Part shown: positions 11,001 through 20,802 of the stretch, in pieces
Layout of the letters: each line of letters opens with the position of its first letter
Position numbering within the stretch: the first letter of the stretch is position 1
Notes under the pieces: generated by a model
Databases searched by the model: none
What the model was told of the DNA's origin: nothing
What the model saw: the letters and a program-made list of their open reading frames with translations, nothing else
Assembly (NCBI GenBank): GCA_003707065.3
Contig: PPXM03000005.1
Location: forward strand, 414,501-478,500
Direction: 5' to 3'
Length of the DNA stretch: 64,000 nucleotides
From: Trigonopsis variabilis
Taxonomy: Eukaryota > Ascomycota > Trigonopsidomycetes > Trigonopsidales > Trigonopsidaceae
Position numbers and translations under genes: made by a program

Positions 11001-11995
11001 AGTTGTTAAGAGTCAACCGCGAGGAAGCTGAAGCAGCCACTGCTGCGTTGAGTGTCGACCTGTCGTCTCTCTCCTCTCGGACTTCTCAGCCTTGGCGAGA
11101 TCTCGTCCAAGGCTATAATAACGAGCTCGAGGAGCGTTTGCAAGTACTTCAACAGCTCTGTGACCGGTATGTTTCTGAGGCAGATCAAGTTCGAGCAGAT
11201 TGTGCTGCTGCAATGGCTGAGAACGCCGAGCTCAAGAGAAGCCAGCTAGAATCTGCGGAAGCCCAGTATGAGCTTCAGGGCCAGGTTGACAGCCTGGTCG
11301 CCGAGCTTGCCGAAACAAGGCGTTCTCTCGATGTGGTTCAATCTCACTGGGAAGATACTAAGCGAGAGTTCCAGGTGACCTCAGCGAAGAATGATGCATT
11401 GAAAGCAGTTGTTGAGCAACATCAGCAAGAGCAAGCGAAAGATATACCAGGCGGCGAGTCTACTTCTGGATCTCTTGCTGAAGAGCTCGCAGCTACCAAG
11501 AATGCTTTGGCCACTCAAGAACAACGAGTGAAGGAACTCGAGGCTGAGTTTGAAAGCACAGTACAGTCCACGGATGCAATTATGACAAAGATGCGAGACG
11601 AAGTCAGCCGGTATCGGATGGTGAATCAGAAACTCCGAGGAGAAGCCGAAGACCAAGGTCGAGTCAAGGAACGGTTAAGTGAGATGGAGACTGAGTTCCG
11701 ACGGCTAGAAGACGAGAGGGATCAGATGGAAATCCGGCTGACTCGACAAGAGCGGCAATTTAGTAGACGAGAGCAAGAATTAGAGAAGATTATTGATTCT
11801 CTCCGGCGGGAGAAGAAAGCTCTAGAAATGCGGACTAGTGACCGAGGATCGAGTGACGATTCTAAGGAACGGGCATTTGAAGTCCCTGGACAGTTTCCCA
11901 GCGGCGTCGATAATCGGGCGTCGATGGCAATAGACTCACTTACACAAGAATTGGAAGCATTAAAACAGCGATGGCATTCTCATCGAGATGTATGA
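8021..11995 (+). CDS. Kelch-repeat/coiled-coil polarity protein, Tea1/KelA-like
   Basis: Likely a cell-end marker that rides microtubule tips and helps place polarised growth. Exon 1 is 8021-8564 and exon 2 8610-11995, separated by a 45-nt GTAAGT...CTAG intron; 1309 residues. Layout: a Pro/Ser-rich disordered N terminus (1-140); about six kelch blades (140-440) with repeated FGG signatures (FVFGGLEG, IVFGGDTK, YVFGGQADD, YLFGGTNGDEW, YIFGGSSSSG, IVLGGGATD); a Ser/Thr/Pro-rich linker to about 725; then almost continuous heptad coiled coil to the end. The ATG at 8021 is chosen because the upstream extension of the frame begins only with TTG. A TTTGCAG at 8624-8630 could serve as another acceptor, but it gives a poorer join. 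Confidence 0.88.
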
Positions 11996-12106
11996 ATAGA
12001 AATTTATGTATAGTACGGTGCCGGAGACAGAACAACGTTAAATTAGATAGAAAAGACAGTACATTCTAGATCCAGTTTAAAACCCACAAGGAGAAAACAC
12101 AACACA

Positions 12107-12823
12107 TTAAACTCTACCGATCTTATCTCCCAAGATTTCCCAGTCGTCTTCTATAGAAGGCTTAGAAGGAGCGTCTAAAGCCTGAGGGGAGTAGTTGAGA
12201 TGAGAGATAAAAGAATCTATAGCCGTGATCATACTTTTGTTATTGGGAACGTAATGTCCGCCAGCATGCCGGACCACGACTCTAGTATTGGGGTCACACG
12301 CGTCCACCAAAGTCATTGATTTTTCCTCGTGGACGACCGTATCCAAGGACCCAATGACGTGAAGGGTCGGGGTGGCAATAGGAGGCTCGTACCAGGCCTG
12401 GTAGTCCATTGGAAGAGCCTTGTACCCTGAGAAAAGTAACGCGAACTTGAAGTTAGGATGGTTTGGGGCGATTTGGCGGAGATTGGATAAGAGCATCCCG
12501 GCTAAGATGGCCCCCTGCGAAAATCCCAACACTCCATCAAAAGGACCCTCCGAGTCGATAGCTGACCGGATGGTGTCCCAGGCCTTATCAAGTTCCAAGT
12601 ATTCCTTATCGGTTACTCGTCCCCACCACGAGAAATGCTCGCCGTCACCAGACTGAAGGGTGGTCGTATCGTTGGCGAGATCCGGAAGACGACAAGCGAT
12701 AGGTGCGGAGGGATAGACGGTTTCATAGCCATTTTTTGCAAGATACTTTCGAATAGCAGACGTTTTCCTAGCAAAAGTAGGCCCGCTTTGGGTATAGCCG
12801 TGAAGGCAGAGGATCTTTGGCAT
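12107..12823 (-). CDS. FSH1-family serine hydrolase
   Basis: A small alpha/beta hydrolase of the FSH1/FSH2/FSH3 (OVCA2-like) family; in vivo substrates of the family are mostly unknown. It is 238 residues in one exon. It opens with PKILCLHGYTQSGPTF, has the nucleophile elbow GVLGFSQGAILA, the acid in HVIGSLDTVV and the histidine in VVRHAGGHYVP, so the Ser-Asp-His triad is complete. The length is normal for the family. It is convergent with the Tea1-like gene (111 bp between stops). A gene-poor stretch of 2.5 kb follows its promoter. Confidence 0.9.
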   Translation of the reverse strand: MPKILCLHGYTQSGPTFARKTSAIRKYLAKNGYETVYPSAPIACRLPDLANDTTTLQSGDGEHFSWWGRVTDKEYLELDKAWDTIRSAIDSEGPFDGVLGFSQGAILAGMLLSNLRQIAPNHPNFKFALLFSGYKALPMDYQAWYEPPIATPTLHVIGSLDTVVHEEKSMTLVDACDPNTRVVVRHAGGHYVPNNKSMITAIDSFISHLNYSPQALDAPSKPSIEDDWEILGDKIGRV

Positions 12824-15329
12824 GGAAGTGTATCGGTCAAGATTTTTGTAACGGTGTTAACGTAGTATCGACTATGGTCGTGCGTGGACAGCTGCTGGCG
12901 CTATCTTGACTACAGCAATAGAATAACCAAGGTCTTAGATTGCAACGCAAGTGCACATTTTTCTTAGTAATAGGGCATGAGACTATTGCTTATGACCTCA
13001 TCGAAGGAGATAAAGGTCTGGGGCTGCAACGTCCGTAGGAGTGGGAAGAAAATACAAATTGCACTGCATAAAATGGTTGAGGTTTGGGTTTACAAGGTGC
13101 CATCCTGGAGGCATAAGGCTCTCAGTGCGTGAAGTATTCGACAGGTGGCGAGAACTGATTGCACCAGGGATAGACCTCCACGTATTGTGTGTAGTAGTAG
13201 CAGTCCTTAATGCACGCCGCCTGCCTGTTGTCTTGAAGATACCTCGACTGGCGATTCTGCAACGAGAGATCTCTATAACAGAAATTGCATCCTTCAGGCT
13301 CTTTTAGGGTTACGATTTCGATTGCATCTTGCTCTCTATTAAAAAGCTGGCAGTTTTGTAAAAGAGAACGCGCAGGCGCTCGGAGTCTTCGGACTTTGTT
13401 GCCAGATATTATATTGTCTGACCAACACATGAGCGCAATTATATGGCCTCGGTACCTTTGATTACTTTGCGATTGCTATAATCGTTAGGCGATGCACACA
13501 CCTGGACGAGCCGAAGAACTTGCACACACTCCCCTGGTTACTATCCTGCAGATCTTCAGTCATAGACAGAGACGCGGCATAGGCATGGGCGTGCTCGTTC
13601 CATTCAAGTCGTATCCAATTGGACATGAGATCCAGGGACATCCGGTCAATGAAGCCGTCCATAGCGCCGGAGCTATATTACGTGATGCCAAGACCAAGAT
13701 TATATTTGTGACCCCTGGGAAAATTGCCCATTGTTCACACGGGCGTTACACCTAGTGGCTGGTTATTCCGCCCTGGCCATGAAGTTATCCGCCCAGCTGT
13801 ATCATCACTTTAAGGGTGCGTAGTCCAGCCCAAAAGCGGAATGTAAATTTTATGACTGGCAGACATGACCAGGTTAGTATCCCGTCGTACATGGCGCGTT
13901 TCTGCCTAGCTGCGATGTCATCTGACTGAGGAGCCGGTTCGAGATAAACCACTGTGTTGATTACGTTCACGCTTAAGCTCTAAGATCTGAGTTGTATGGC
14001 CCGTTTCATTGCCTCTTAATTATCCTTTACAGAAAGAATCCTTCCACATCCTACATACGACCGTAGCAACGCATGAGGATTCTGTCGAGAATTGACTCGA
14101 TCTTATGGCATCTACAACACTAGAGGAATTGCATATGAACTGGTTTTTAGCTGATGATTCAGTAGAATGGAAAGGATGTATCCTTCCGGTTATGCTTATA
14201 AATATGGGCGAGGGAGGGACTCGTTAGGCCATGTCCGGGGTGTGTCTGTTCGCACTTTCGTAATTTCCTTTTCAATGACTGCAAGAGGTAGAAAAGACAA
14301 ACGACATCGAAGAGCGAAGCGAACATGAGCTTAAATATTACTAAAGAAAATAGAGGTAAATCATCGCAGATCCTTGCCAGATCAAAGCTACTCTAAGATG
14401 AAATAAATCTATTAAAAGGAGGTCGATACGGTACCTATAGATTCGCTAGTCCATAATGTGATCGGCATTAGGAAAACCTAGTTGGGAGAGCTCGCCTAAA
14501 GTGTCACCCTCTTCGAGGGATGGAGTCACTAGATCGGTGTCTCTCATTCTCGCAAACGTTACACGCCTCAGATAACTGTCCGGCCCCCCACCATCGCTCT
14601 GGCACCACATCTTGTCCGAGGGGGTGCCAAAATCTGGCTAGCCTTTAATTAGAACATCTCTTTAATTATACGATTAAACTCATGGTAAATTACATGCACA
14701 TCAATGTTCAGCATTGTAAAGATAAAGCCAGTAGCGGGTTTACTGAGAAGCACGAGACTTCGGGATTTTTGCTCCTAAGGGACGGTGATATCACCCAAAA
14801 GTCAATGTCAGTGACGGGTTAGATAAGCATTCTCACGAGATGCCAGTGGTTCGGTTACAATGACGAGAAGAAAACTCTTCTATGTGAACAGCATTAGCAA
14901 GTAAAATGATAAGGCACCAATGTAAAAGAAATCAGTGAAACAAGTTGCCCGCCAGTAATTCATTTCATTTCTTCGGGATTAATCCGTGGATAATTACGCC
15001 TTCCGAACAAGACCGCGGGTCTGTTACGTTCAGACAGACACCGCTGCCTTCCGCTTTTGTTATTCAGTCCGGTTCAAGTCTTGGCTTTTCTTCGTGGCCA
15101 GTATCTCAATGGATCTACATGGCTTTACCCTGGTAACCTGACCCCTTCCCCACCACGGTTATACCTCGGGCAGTAACTCTTGTTTTTGGCGTCTTACCGT
15201 CAACCTTTGATCTTTAGCTTCTTTGACGGTTAGTTTATTGGTATTAAAGTGCAGTGCCTGACTCACGCAGTCCTTGATTTTGTCGCCTCTGAAATAGTGC
15301 CTCCAGCAGGGATATCAATCATCTAGACA
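12824..15329. other. Gene-poor stretch between FSH1-type and transporter genes
   Basis: About 2.5 kb serving as a divergent intergenic region. Open frames are short (up to about 100 codons), often lack ATG, and show no family motif. One Cys-containing 102-codon ATG frame on the minus strand (13122-13430) is the least bad candidate for a small protein, but I cannot support it. No tRNA-like fold, tandem repeat or transposase frame was seen. Confidence 0.5.
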
Positions 15330-16532
15330 ATGCCAGAGCACGACTTTGACTCTCGCTCTTCTATAGATTCTATTCTCTCATCCCTTGGAAATGAGGATGA
15401 CTTGGCGTCCCTATCAGACCCCAATGATGACATTTTGAGCGAGCGAGAGAGCAAGATCCCCAGAAAGTCTATCTTTTCCTCTCTTTCAGGGTTGTCTTTC
15501 CAGCTACCGACAATATGCTATGTCCTCTTCTGGATGTTTTCTTCAGGATCTGTAATTTTCTTCAACAGTTGGATTCTAAAGACTCAAGCCTTCCACTATC
15601 CGGTATTACTTACTACCTGCCATATGACTTTTGCTACTGTGGCTACTCAAATCCTCGCTAGGCTGACAAAGACTCTGGAGTCTCGTCATACTGTGGGAAT
15701 GAACGCTTCTATATATTTTAAGTCAATTAGCCCCATCGGTTTATGCATGTCTCTGTCACTTATTCTTTCAAATATGGCATTTAGGTATATCCCTGTTTCG
15801 TTTATTCAAATGATCAAGGCCTTCATGCCTGTCGACGTCGTTTTGGCAAACTTTATTTTGATGGGTACAACCATTTCCAGGGGAAAGTTCGGTAATATCA
15901 TGGTCATTGTAACTGGCGTCGTGATCTCTTCTTTTCATGAAGTCAATTTTAATCTCTTTGGTTTTATATGTCAAAATCTGTCCATCTTTTTCCAAGCTTG
16001 CCGATTGGTCATGGTCGCTCAACTGTTGGACGGGTCACGGTTTAAGATGAACCCGCTGGTCTCCCTCTATTATTTCGCTCCCATTTGTTCAGTCTTTTTA
16101 TTTATCACCTTCCTTATCTTGGAATTTCCTCGCTTTAACTTCCAAGATGTCAAAGACCTAGGATTCGGCGTCTTGTTACTCAACGCTATCACCTCGTTCT
16201 CTCTAAACGCTGCATCGGTGATGCTTATCAATAAAATTTCGTCTTTGACCATGGCGCTCTATGGCATCTTTAAGGATATATGTATCGTTATTGTTTCGGT
16301 CATGTTTTTCAACTCCCATATGACCTCTATCCAGTGTGTTGGCTACGGAATTACCATTTGCGGGCTCGTTTACTATAAAGTCGGCCATCAGCGTCTCATT
16401 GACGCTTACCAGAGCGTCTCATCCCGCTACCGCAAGCTACCACAATCAGAAGACATAGAAGACTCGCTACCTGAGCGCGCGATCGATATGGAGGAGATCC
16501 GCCCTTCTGACAATGCGCGTCCGGCTAGTTAG
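15330..16532 (+). CDS. Triose-phosphate/nucleotide-sugar-type transporter (DMT superfamily)
   Basis: A membrane antiporter of the TPT family, probably in the Golgi or ER. It is 400 residues in one exon; ATG at 15330 follows ATCTAGACA. The first 50 or so residues are acidic, Ser-rich and cytosolic. About ten hydrophobic segments follow. TPT hallmarks are SVIFFNSWILK in the first segment, ILSNMAFRYIPVSFIQMIKA in the middle, and the late segment ISSLTMALYGIFKDICIVIV. The Asp/Glu-rich tail after about residue 365 (QSEDIEDSLPERAIDMEEI) is cytosolic. Substrate cannot be told. It starts a run of three related transporters and two glycosyltransferases. Confidence 0.87.
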   Translation: MPEHDFDSRSSIDSILSSLGNEDDLASLSDPNDDILSERESKIPRKSIFSSLSGLSFQLPTICYVLFWMFSSGSVIFFNSWILKTQAFHYPVLLTTCHMTFATVATQILARLTKTLESRHTVGMNASIYFKSISPIGLCMSLSLILSNMAFRYIPVSFIQMIKAFMPVDVVLANFILMGTTISRGKFGNIMVIVTGVVISSFHEVNFNLFGFICQNLSIFFQACRLVMVAQLLDGSRFKMNPLVSLYYFAPICSVFLFITFLILEFPRFNFQDVKDLGFGVLLLNAITSFSLNAASVMLINKISSLTMALYGIFKDICIVIVSVMFFNSHMTSIQCVGYGITICGLVYYKVGHQRLIDAYQSVSSRYRKLPQSEDIEDSLPERAIDMEEIRPSDNARPAS

Positions 16533-16720
16533 TTATTCACGATAGATGAAAAAATTAATGTTCGTCTTTATTGCAAATATAGTGGGTTTAGTTACCTTCG
16601 TAGGCCTGGTGCCCCCATTCTCGACTGGCCTACAAGTATTTGTCTAGATAGGAAATTGGGCAATGTATTATATAAGAGAATTCTAAAGACAATGTGACGT
16701 AGGGGAGATAATAAGAGGTA

Positions 16721-17877
16721 TTAGACGCGTTTGTCTTCAACGGCGACTGTCTCGAGGGGGAAGGATTCCTTGTCAGGTTGTTCGTCACCATGGAGGGGAA
16801 GAGATGGCTGTTGCCGAGGTGGTTGGGGAACAGTGTTGTAGAGCCAAGTAGCCAAAAGAGTAAGGGTGGTTCCGGCAAAGAACTTGCTCGTGATATGGAA
16901 GTCAAAGAAATAGACTGAGCCAATGCAGGATAAAATGATGGAAAACGAGGTGGAAAAGTTCTTGAGAATGCTATCGGCGTAGACCATGCAAAGAGCAACG
17001 ATGAGACCACCGAGAGCCTGGACAAGAATGGTAGAGACAACGACGTTGTTATAACCTGCAAAGAAACCCCGGGTGATGATCTTCGAGCTATCTGATCCGA
17101 AAAAACAAAGACAGAAAGCAGGTATCAGCGAAAAGGCGGACAACTGGATATTTCGAACCCAAAGAGAAGCATGCTGGGCTGATTCTTTCATGGTCTTTTC
17201 CATGTAGACTCCAGCTAGGCCAGATAAAAAGCAAGCAAGAGCAACACTGATCATTCCAATGACGGGACGGCCATGAGTTTCTGTGGGAACGGCATTCTTA
17301 TCAGGGATCTGGATAACCCCTATACCGATCATCAACAGAAACATTGATAGCCACCGGCGGATGGATAAAGGACGTCGCATAATAACAACGGTAAAAAAGG
17401 CGGTAGTCACTATCTTGAATTGGTAGGCTACCTGGAACGTTGCAGCATCAAGGTTAGAGACGGCAGTATATTGAAGAGAATTTTGTAACTGAAAAATTAG
17501 ATTAAGGACTAATGGCAAATAAAAATGAACTTACGGTATAAAGAAAAGAAGGAATTGCCATTTTCCACCATCCAGGAGCCAGAATCGCATTCTTGGTGGT
17601 GGGCCAGCCCGCCGAGTAGACAGAGATAACAAAAGAAAGGAAAAGCTTAACCACTTCGTTCATAAGCACAGCTGTCGAAGATGAATATCGAGTCTCTGCA
17701 GTATATCCAGGCATGATTCGAGAATAATGCATGAGCTTGAAGTTAGCAGAGAGCAAGTCAAGGGCAAGCTGACATACCATAATTAACATTGAATTTTGTA
17801 GGGTCAACTGGGCAATTAATATATTGAGAGTAGAATATACTCACTGTACCCAAGGACACGTATTTTAATTGGATCAT
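16721..17877 (-). CDS. UDP-galactose/UDP-GlcNAc transporter-like protein (four exons)
   Basis: Golgi nucleotide-sugar/UMP antiporter of the CMP-sialate/UDP-galactose transporter family (Gms1-like). Exons on the minus strand: 17877-17845, 17807-17778, 17735-17535, 17488-16721; introns of 37, 42 and 46 nt. The product is 343 residues. It begins MIQLKYVSLGTLTLQNSMLI, followed by LMHYSRIMPGY and RYSSSTAVLMNEVVKLFLSF. Later family marks are NLDAATFQVAYQFKIVTTA, CFLSGLAGVYMEKTMK, SLWVRNIQLSAFSL and DSILKNFSTSFSIILSCIGS. Intron 2 is a multiple of three and open, so retention would add 14 residues; alignment to the family favours removal. Exact sugar unknown. Confidence 0.9.
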
Positions 17878-18586
17878 GACGCGTCGGCCCACTTAGCGCT
17901 GGCGGTGATGGATGAGAGGACGCGAGATAAAATCGAAAAAGTACAGCGCCGAAGTAATGGTGTGCTGTAACCTTGGGACATTGACAACCGCTTCCAGTGG
18001 GTCCCTTGCCGGGGCGTCAGTTAATCGACTCTGGGGACAATTTAGAAGAAAGTCTGATCTGAAATCTACAACAGTCTTCACATGCAATTATTAAATGGAG
18101 CTCTTATTTTAAGTGTAACCAAGGGAGATTGCATGAGAATTAGTACTATAGAGAGCGAGTTGCTATTATTACAGTATAACCGTGGCAATCTCGGTGCTGA
18201 GAAAGCGTTTCATGCCACACAGAGTGGACCAACAAAAATTAAGTGACTGTATGGGGGAAGAAAACATGGAGCCATAAAAGAACATCATCTCGTTCAGGCA
18301 TCTGCTTTTGTTCCAACTGGAAATGTTACAATCGCTTGAGTCCCTTGGGAGCTAATATTATGGAAGCATTGACAGCAATATGGCCCCTTAAGAGGCTAAC
18401 ATCGCTTGCTGTCAGGCTGATAAAAATGAAATGCTCCTTACGGGAGGACACCTTCCCCAGTTGTTCGTTGTGATTTGGTATTTGCACCAAACTCAGTCCG
18501 AACGCTCTGGTCAGGTACTAAAGTGATCAAGGTCGGGAAACACGCTTTCCGGTGTGATGGAGATCTGAATCATTTCAACTATAGCT
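17878..18586. other. Intergenic region between two transporter genes
   Basis: 709 bp. It is the promoter of the UDP-sugar transporter and the 3' flank of the next transporter, both on the minus strand. No RNA gene, repeat or supportable frame seen. Confidence 0.5.
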
Positions 18587-19450
18587 TCATTTTGTTGATT
18601 TGTACCAACCAAGGGAAGCCAGACTAACTGTGTAGCCAAGCAGTTGTAAACCTGTTAACTTGGAATGGAAAAATATGGTCGAAAATGCAACCAAGAGAAT
18701 ATCTTTTAGGATCCCAGATAGAGTTAGAGCCAGAGCGCCCACTGTAGCAATGACTCTAATGGATGCGATGTTTAGACAGAATGCTAAAATGCCACTTGAA
18801 AGAAGCAGGAGAAAGCTTGGTTTGGGTGACTTTATCATGGTGGGGAATTCGAGAAATGTCCCAATGATAAACAGGATCAGGGCTGACTGTTTGCTTGTAT
18901 TGGACAACACCTCGAATGGATCGGGCTTTGAGTAGCTTGAATTGAACTTTTTGGCCAAGAAATTGAGTCTCAGACATTCGCTCGTTGTGGCTAATGCCTG
19001 GAAACCAACCCCAGTCCAATTGAAGTCGATCTCACCAATTGAGGCAATTAGCACGCCTGTTGAGATGAGACAAACTTGAAGAAGCCGTTTTTTAGAGACT
19101 TTGGTGTCATTGATAAGCCAAGAAACGGCCAATGTAAGGACTGGAGTAAAGGATTTCAGCATTTGGACGAAGCTAACACTAAGGTAAAGATAGGCACGAT
19201 TTCCAAAGAGCAATGATAAGCTGAAGCAGATGGAAACTGGTAAATAATCCAACCACCGATTTGATCGAGGAATCGACTGTCCTGATAATGGAAGGTGAAT
19301 GGACTTGGCCAAGACAAACGAGGATAGCAAACCGCATACGAACATATGGAGACATGTCAATGTCAACGGAAAAGGAAACTGGATGAAAATCCATTTATTT
19401 AATAGTATTGTTGATGCAGAAAGAGCAAGCCATAGTATGATGATTCTCAT
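18587..19450 (-). CDS. Second TPT-family sugar-phosphate/nucleotide-sugar transporter
   Basis: The protein is 287 residues from the first ATG in frame (19450-19448); the longer frame begins only with GTG at 19501. Family marks: LWLALSASTILLNKWIF in the first segment, LTCLHMFVCGLLSS, LLFGNRAYLYLSVSFVQMLK and LALTLSGILKDILLVAFS. It shares the SVSFVQMLK/KDI signatures with the 15330-16532 gene but is shorter, has almost no cytosolic N terminus and no acidic tail. An unseen upstream exon is possible. Its upstream region contains a perfect 14-bp inverted repeat (19493-19531). Substrate unknown; location in Golgi or ER inferred from family. Confidence 0.83.
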   Translation of the reverse strand: MRIIILWLALSASTILLNKWIFIQFPFPLTLTCLHMFVCGLLSSFVLAKSIHLPLSGQSIPRSNRWLDYLPVSICFSLSLLFGNRAYLYLSVSFVQMLKSFTPVLTLAVSWLINDTKVSKKRLLQVCLISTGVLIASIGEIDFNWTGVGFQALATTSECLRLNFLAKKFNSSYSKPDPFEVLSNTSKQSALILFIIGTFLEFPTMIKSPKPSFLLLLSSGILAFCLNIASIRVIATVGALALTLSGILKDILLVAFSTIFFHSKLTGLQLLGYTVSLASLGWYKSTK

Positions 19451-20802
19451 TCTCCGGGTTTGGCAGGCTGCTACATTCTCGGTGGTGTCAATGCTTTTCA
19501 CACTTGCTTGCTACCACCAAGTGTGAAAAGCTTTTTGGAAGTCTTCTTGCTTAAACACATAGCAAGCAGAGTTTCCAAAGGTCACGGCATGATCCTAATT
19601 CGACGTGTAGATTTGTATGCTGACCATGGATTTATGCCTTGTCAATCTGCGCAGACTTCTTGACAAGTGAACCTCTGCCATGTGCCAGGGATGAGAGAAG
19701 ATCTCCTGATAATGGTTAGATCGTCACTTACCAGCCCTTGCTCGATTCGCTCCTTACTAATACGGCTCACTCATCCCAGTATGCTGCAGAATACGTAGCT
19801 ACGCGGATGATTTCAAATCACGTTTAAAAGAGTACCCCAAATTCTGGGAGTCTTGGCGTGACAGCTTTCAAGTGATTATGTCAAAAAAATATCATATATG
19901 TGATAATCCTCTCAATGACCCCCAAAAGAGGCACCATGATGGGGATCACCTTTAAGCGAAACCTTGTCAGGAATAGTTCCACTTTCATGATGGTTCTACG
20001 GTAGTGACCATAGAGAGACCGCTTCCACCAGAGAATACTTTCATTTCCTCTTACATAATGTCTATGCGTCCCGATTAGGATTTACGGGGCCGGGTTCCAT
20101 ATGGTGAATGGGTGTCTCTTAAGTCTTGCATTATTCAAGCCGCCAATTGACTTCAAAGTTGGACCTATTATGGACTACCTCTTTCAGAGGGATTCGTCAG
20201 TTCAGCGCCTGGAAAGATGCACTTTCTCAGAAATGCCTGCCCGTATACTTCTTACGTAACTTGTTGCTCGTCACATAGTCATGTGTCGGCCCGAACAACT
20301 GCCTGGTGAACGCAGACTAATTAACATCTGACCAGAGATGCCACTTCCCAAGGAGTGTGCTCTTATAAACATTCTTCCCCAATAGTTTACTCATGGTCTT
20401 GGCAATTTGCTTCGACGAAGAAATAGATATTGCCACATTCCCACATTCCCAAGTTCAACCTTAACCTGTCATGCCTTAGTATGGACCAATCTAGTCCCTG
20501 ACTTTCTGGCTTACCTTGTCTTTCTAGATTCCTTCGTTACCCCTTACGGATCTACTACCCCTGGTATGAAGAGTTATCTCTTGGCATTTTCCAGCCTTAC
20601 CCAAAAGAGGATCGTTACAATTGCCAGAAATAGGTCATTACATAATATAATGTAACGGTTTTGGTTAACCATATAGAGACGCGGCGATAAGTCCCGTCTG
20701 ACGCTCAGTTTTGTAAGCCTCTTTCCCTGGTCTTACTGGGCATGTCATCGTGATTATCCTCACTTCTTATACTTCTGCGGCCTCTGGTGGCGTCTCCAAG
20801 AA
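19451..20802. promoter_or_regulatory. Divergent intergenic region, transporter and GT77-like gene
   Basis: 1352 bp between divergent genes of the glycan locus. Apart from the hairpin at 19493-19531 I see no RNA gene or conserved frame; the 82-codon frame at 20407-20655 has no family motif. Confidence 0.5.
19493..19531. repeat. Perfect 14-bp inverted repeat with 11-nt loop
   Basis: The left arm GCTTTTCACACTTG (19493-19506) is the exact reverse complement of the right arm CAAGTGTGAAAAGC (19518-19531). It lies 43 bp upstream of the assigned ATG of the minus-strand transporter, so it could be a 5' UTR hairpin or a dimeric protein-binding site. Confidence 0.85.

Noticed and set aside
13900-13960. 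GCCGGTTCGAGATAAACC resembling a tRNA B box
   Set aside because: No matching A box, acceptor stem or anticodon arm around it.
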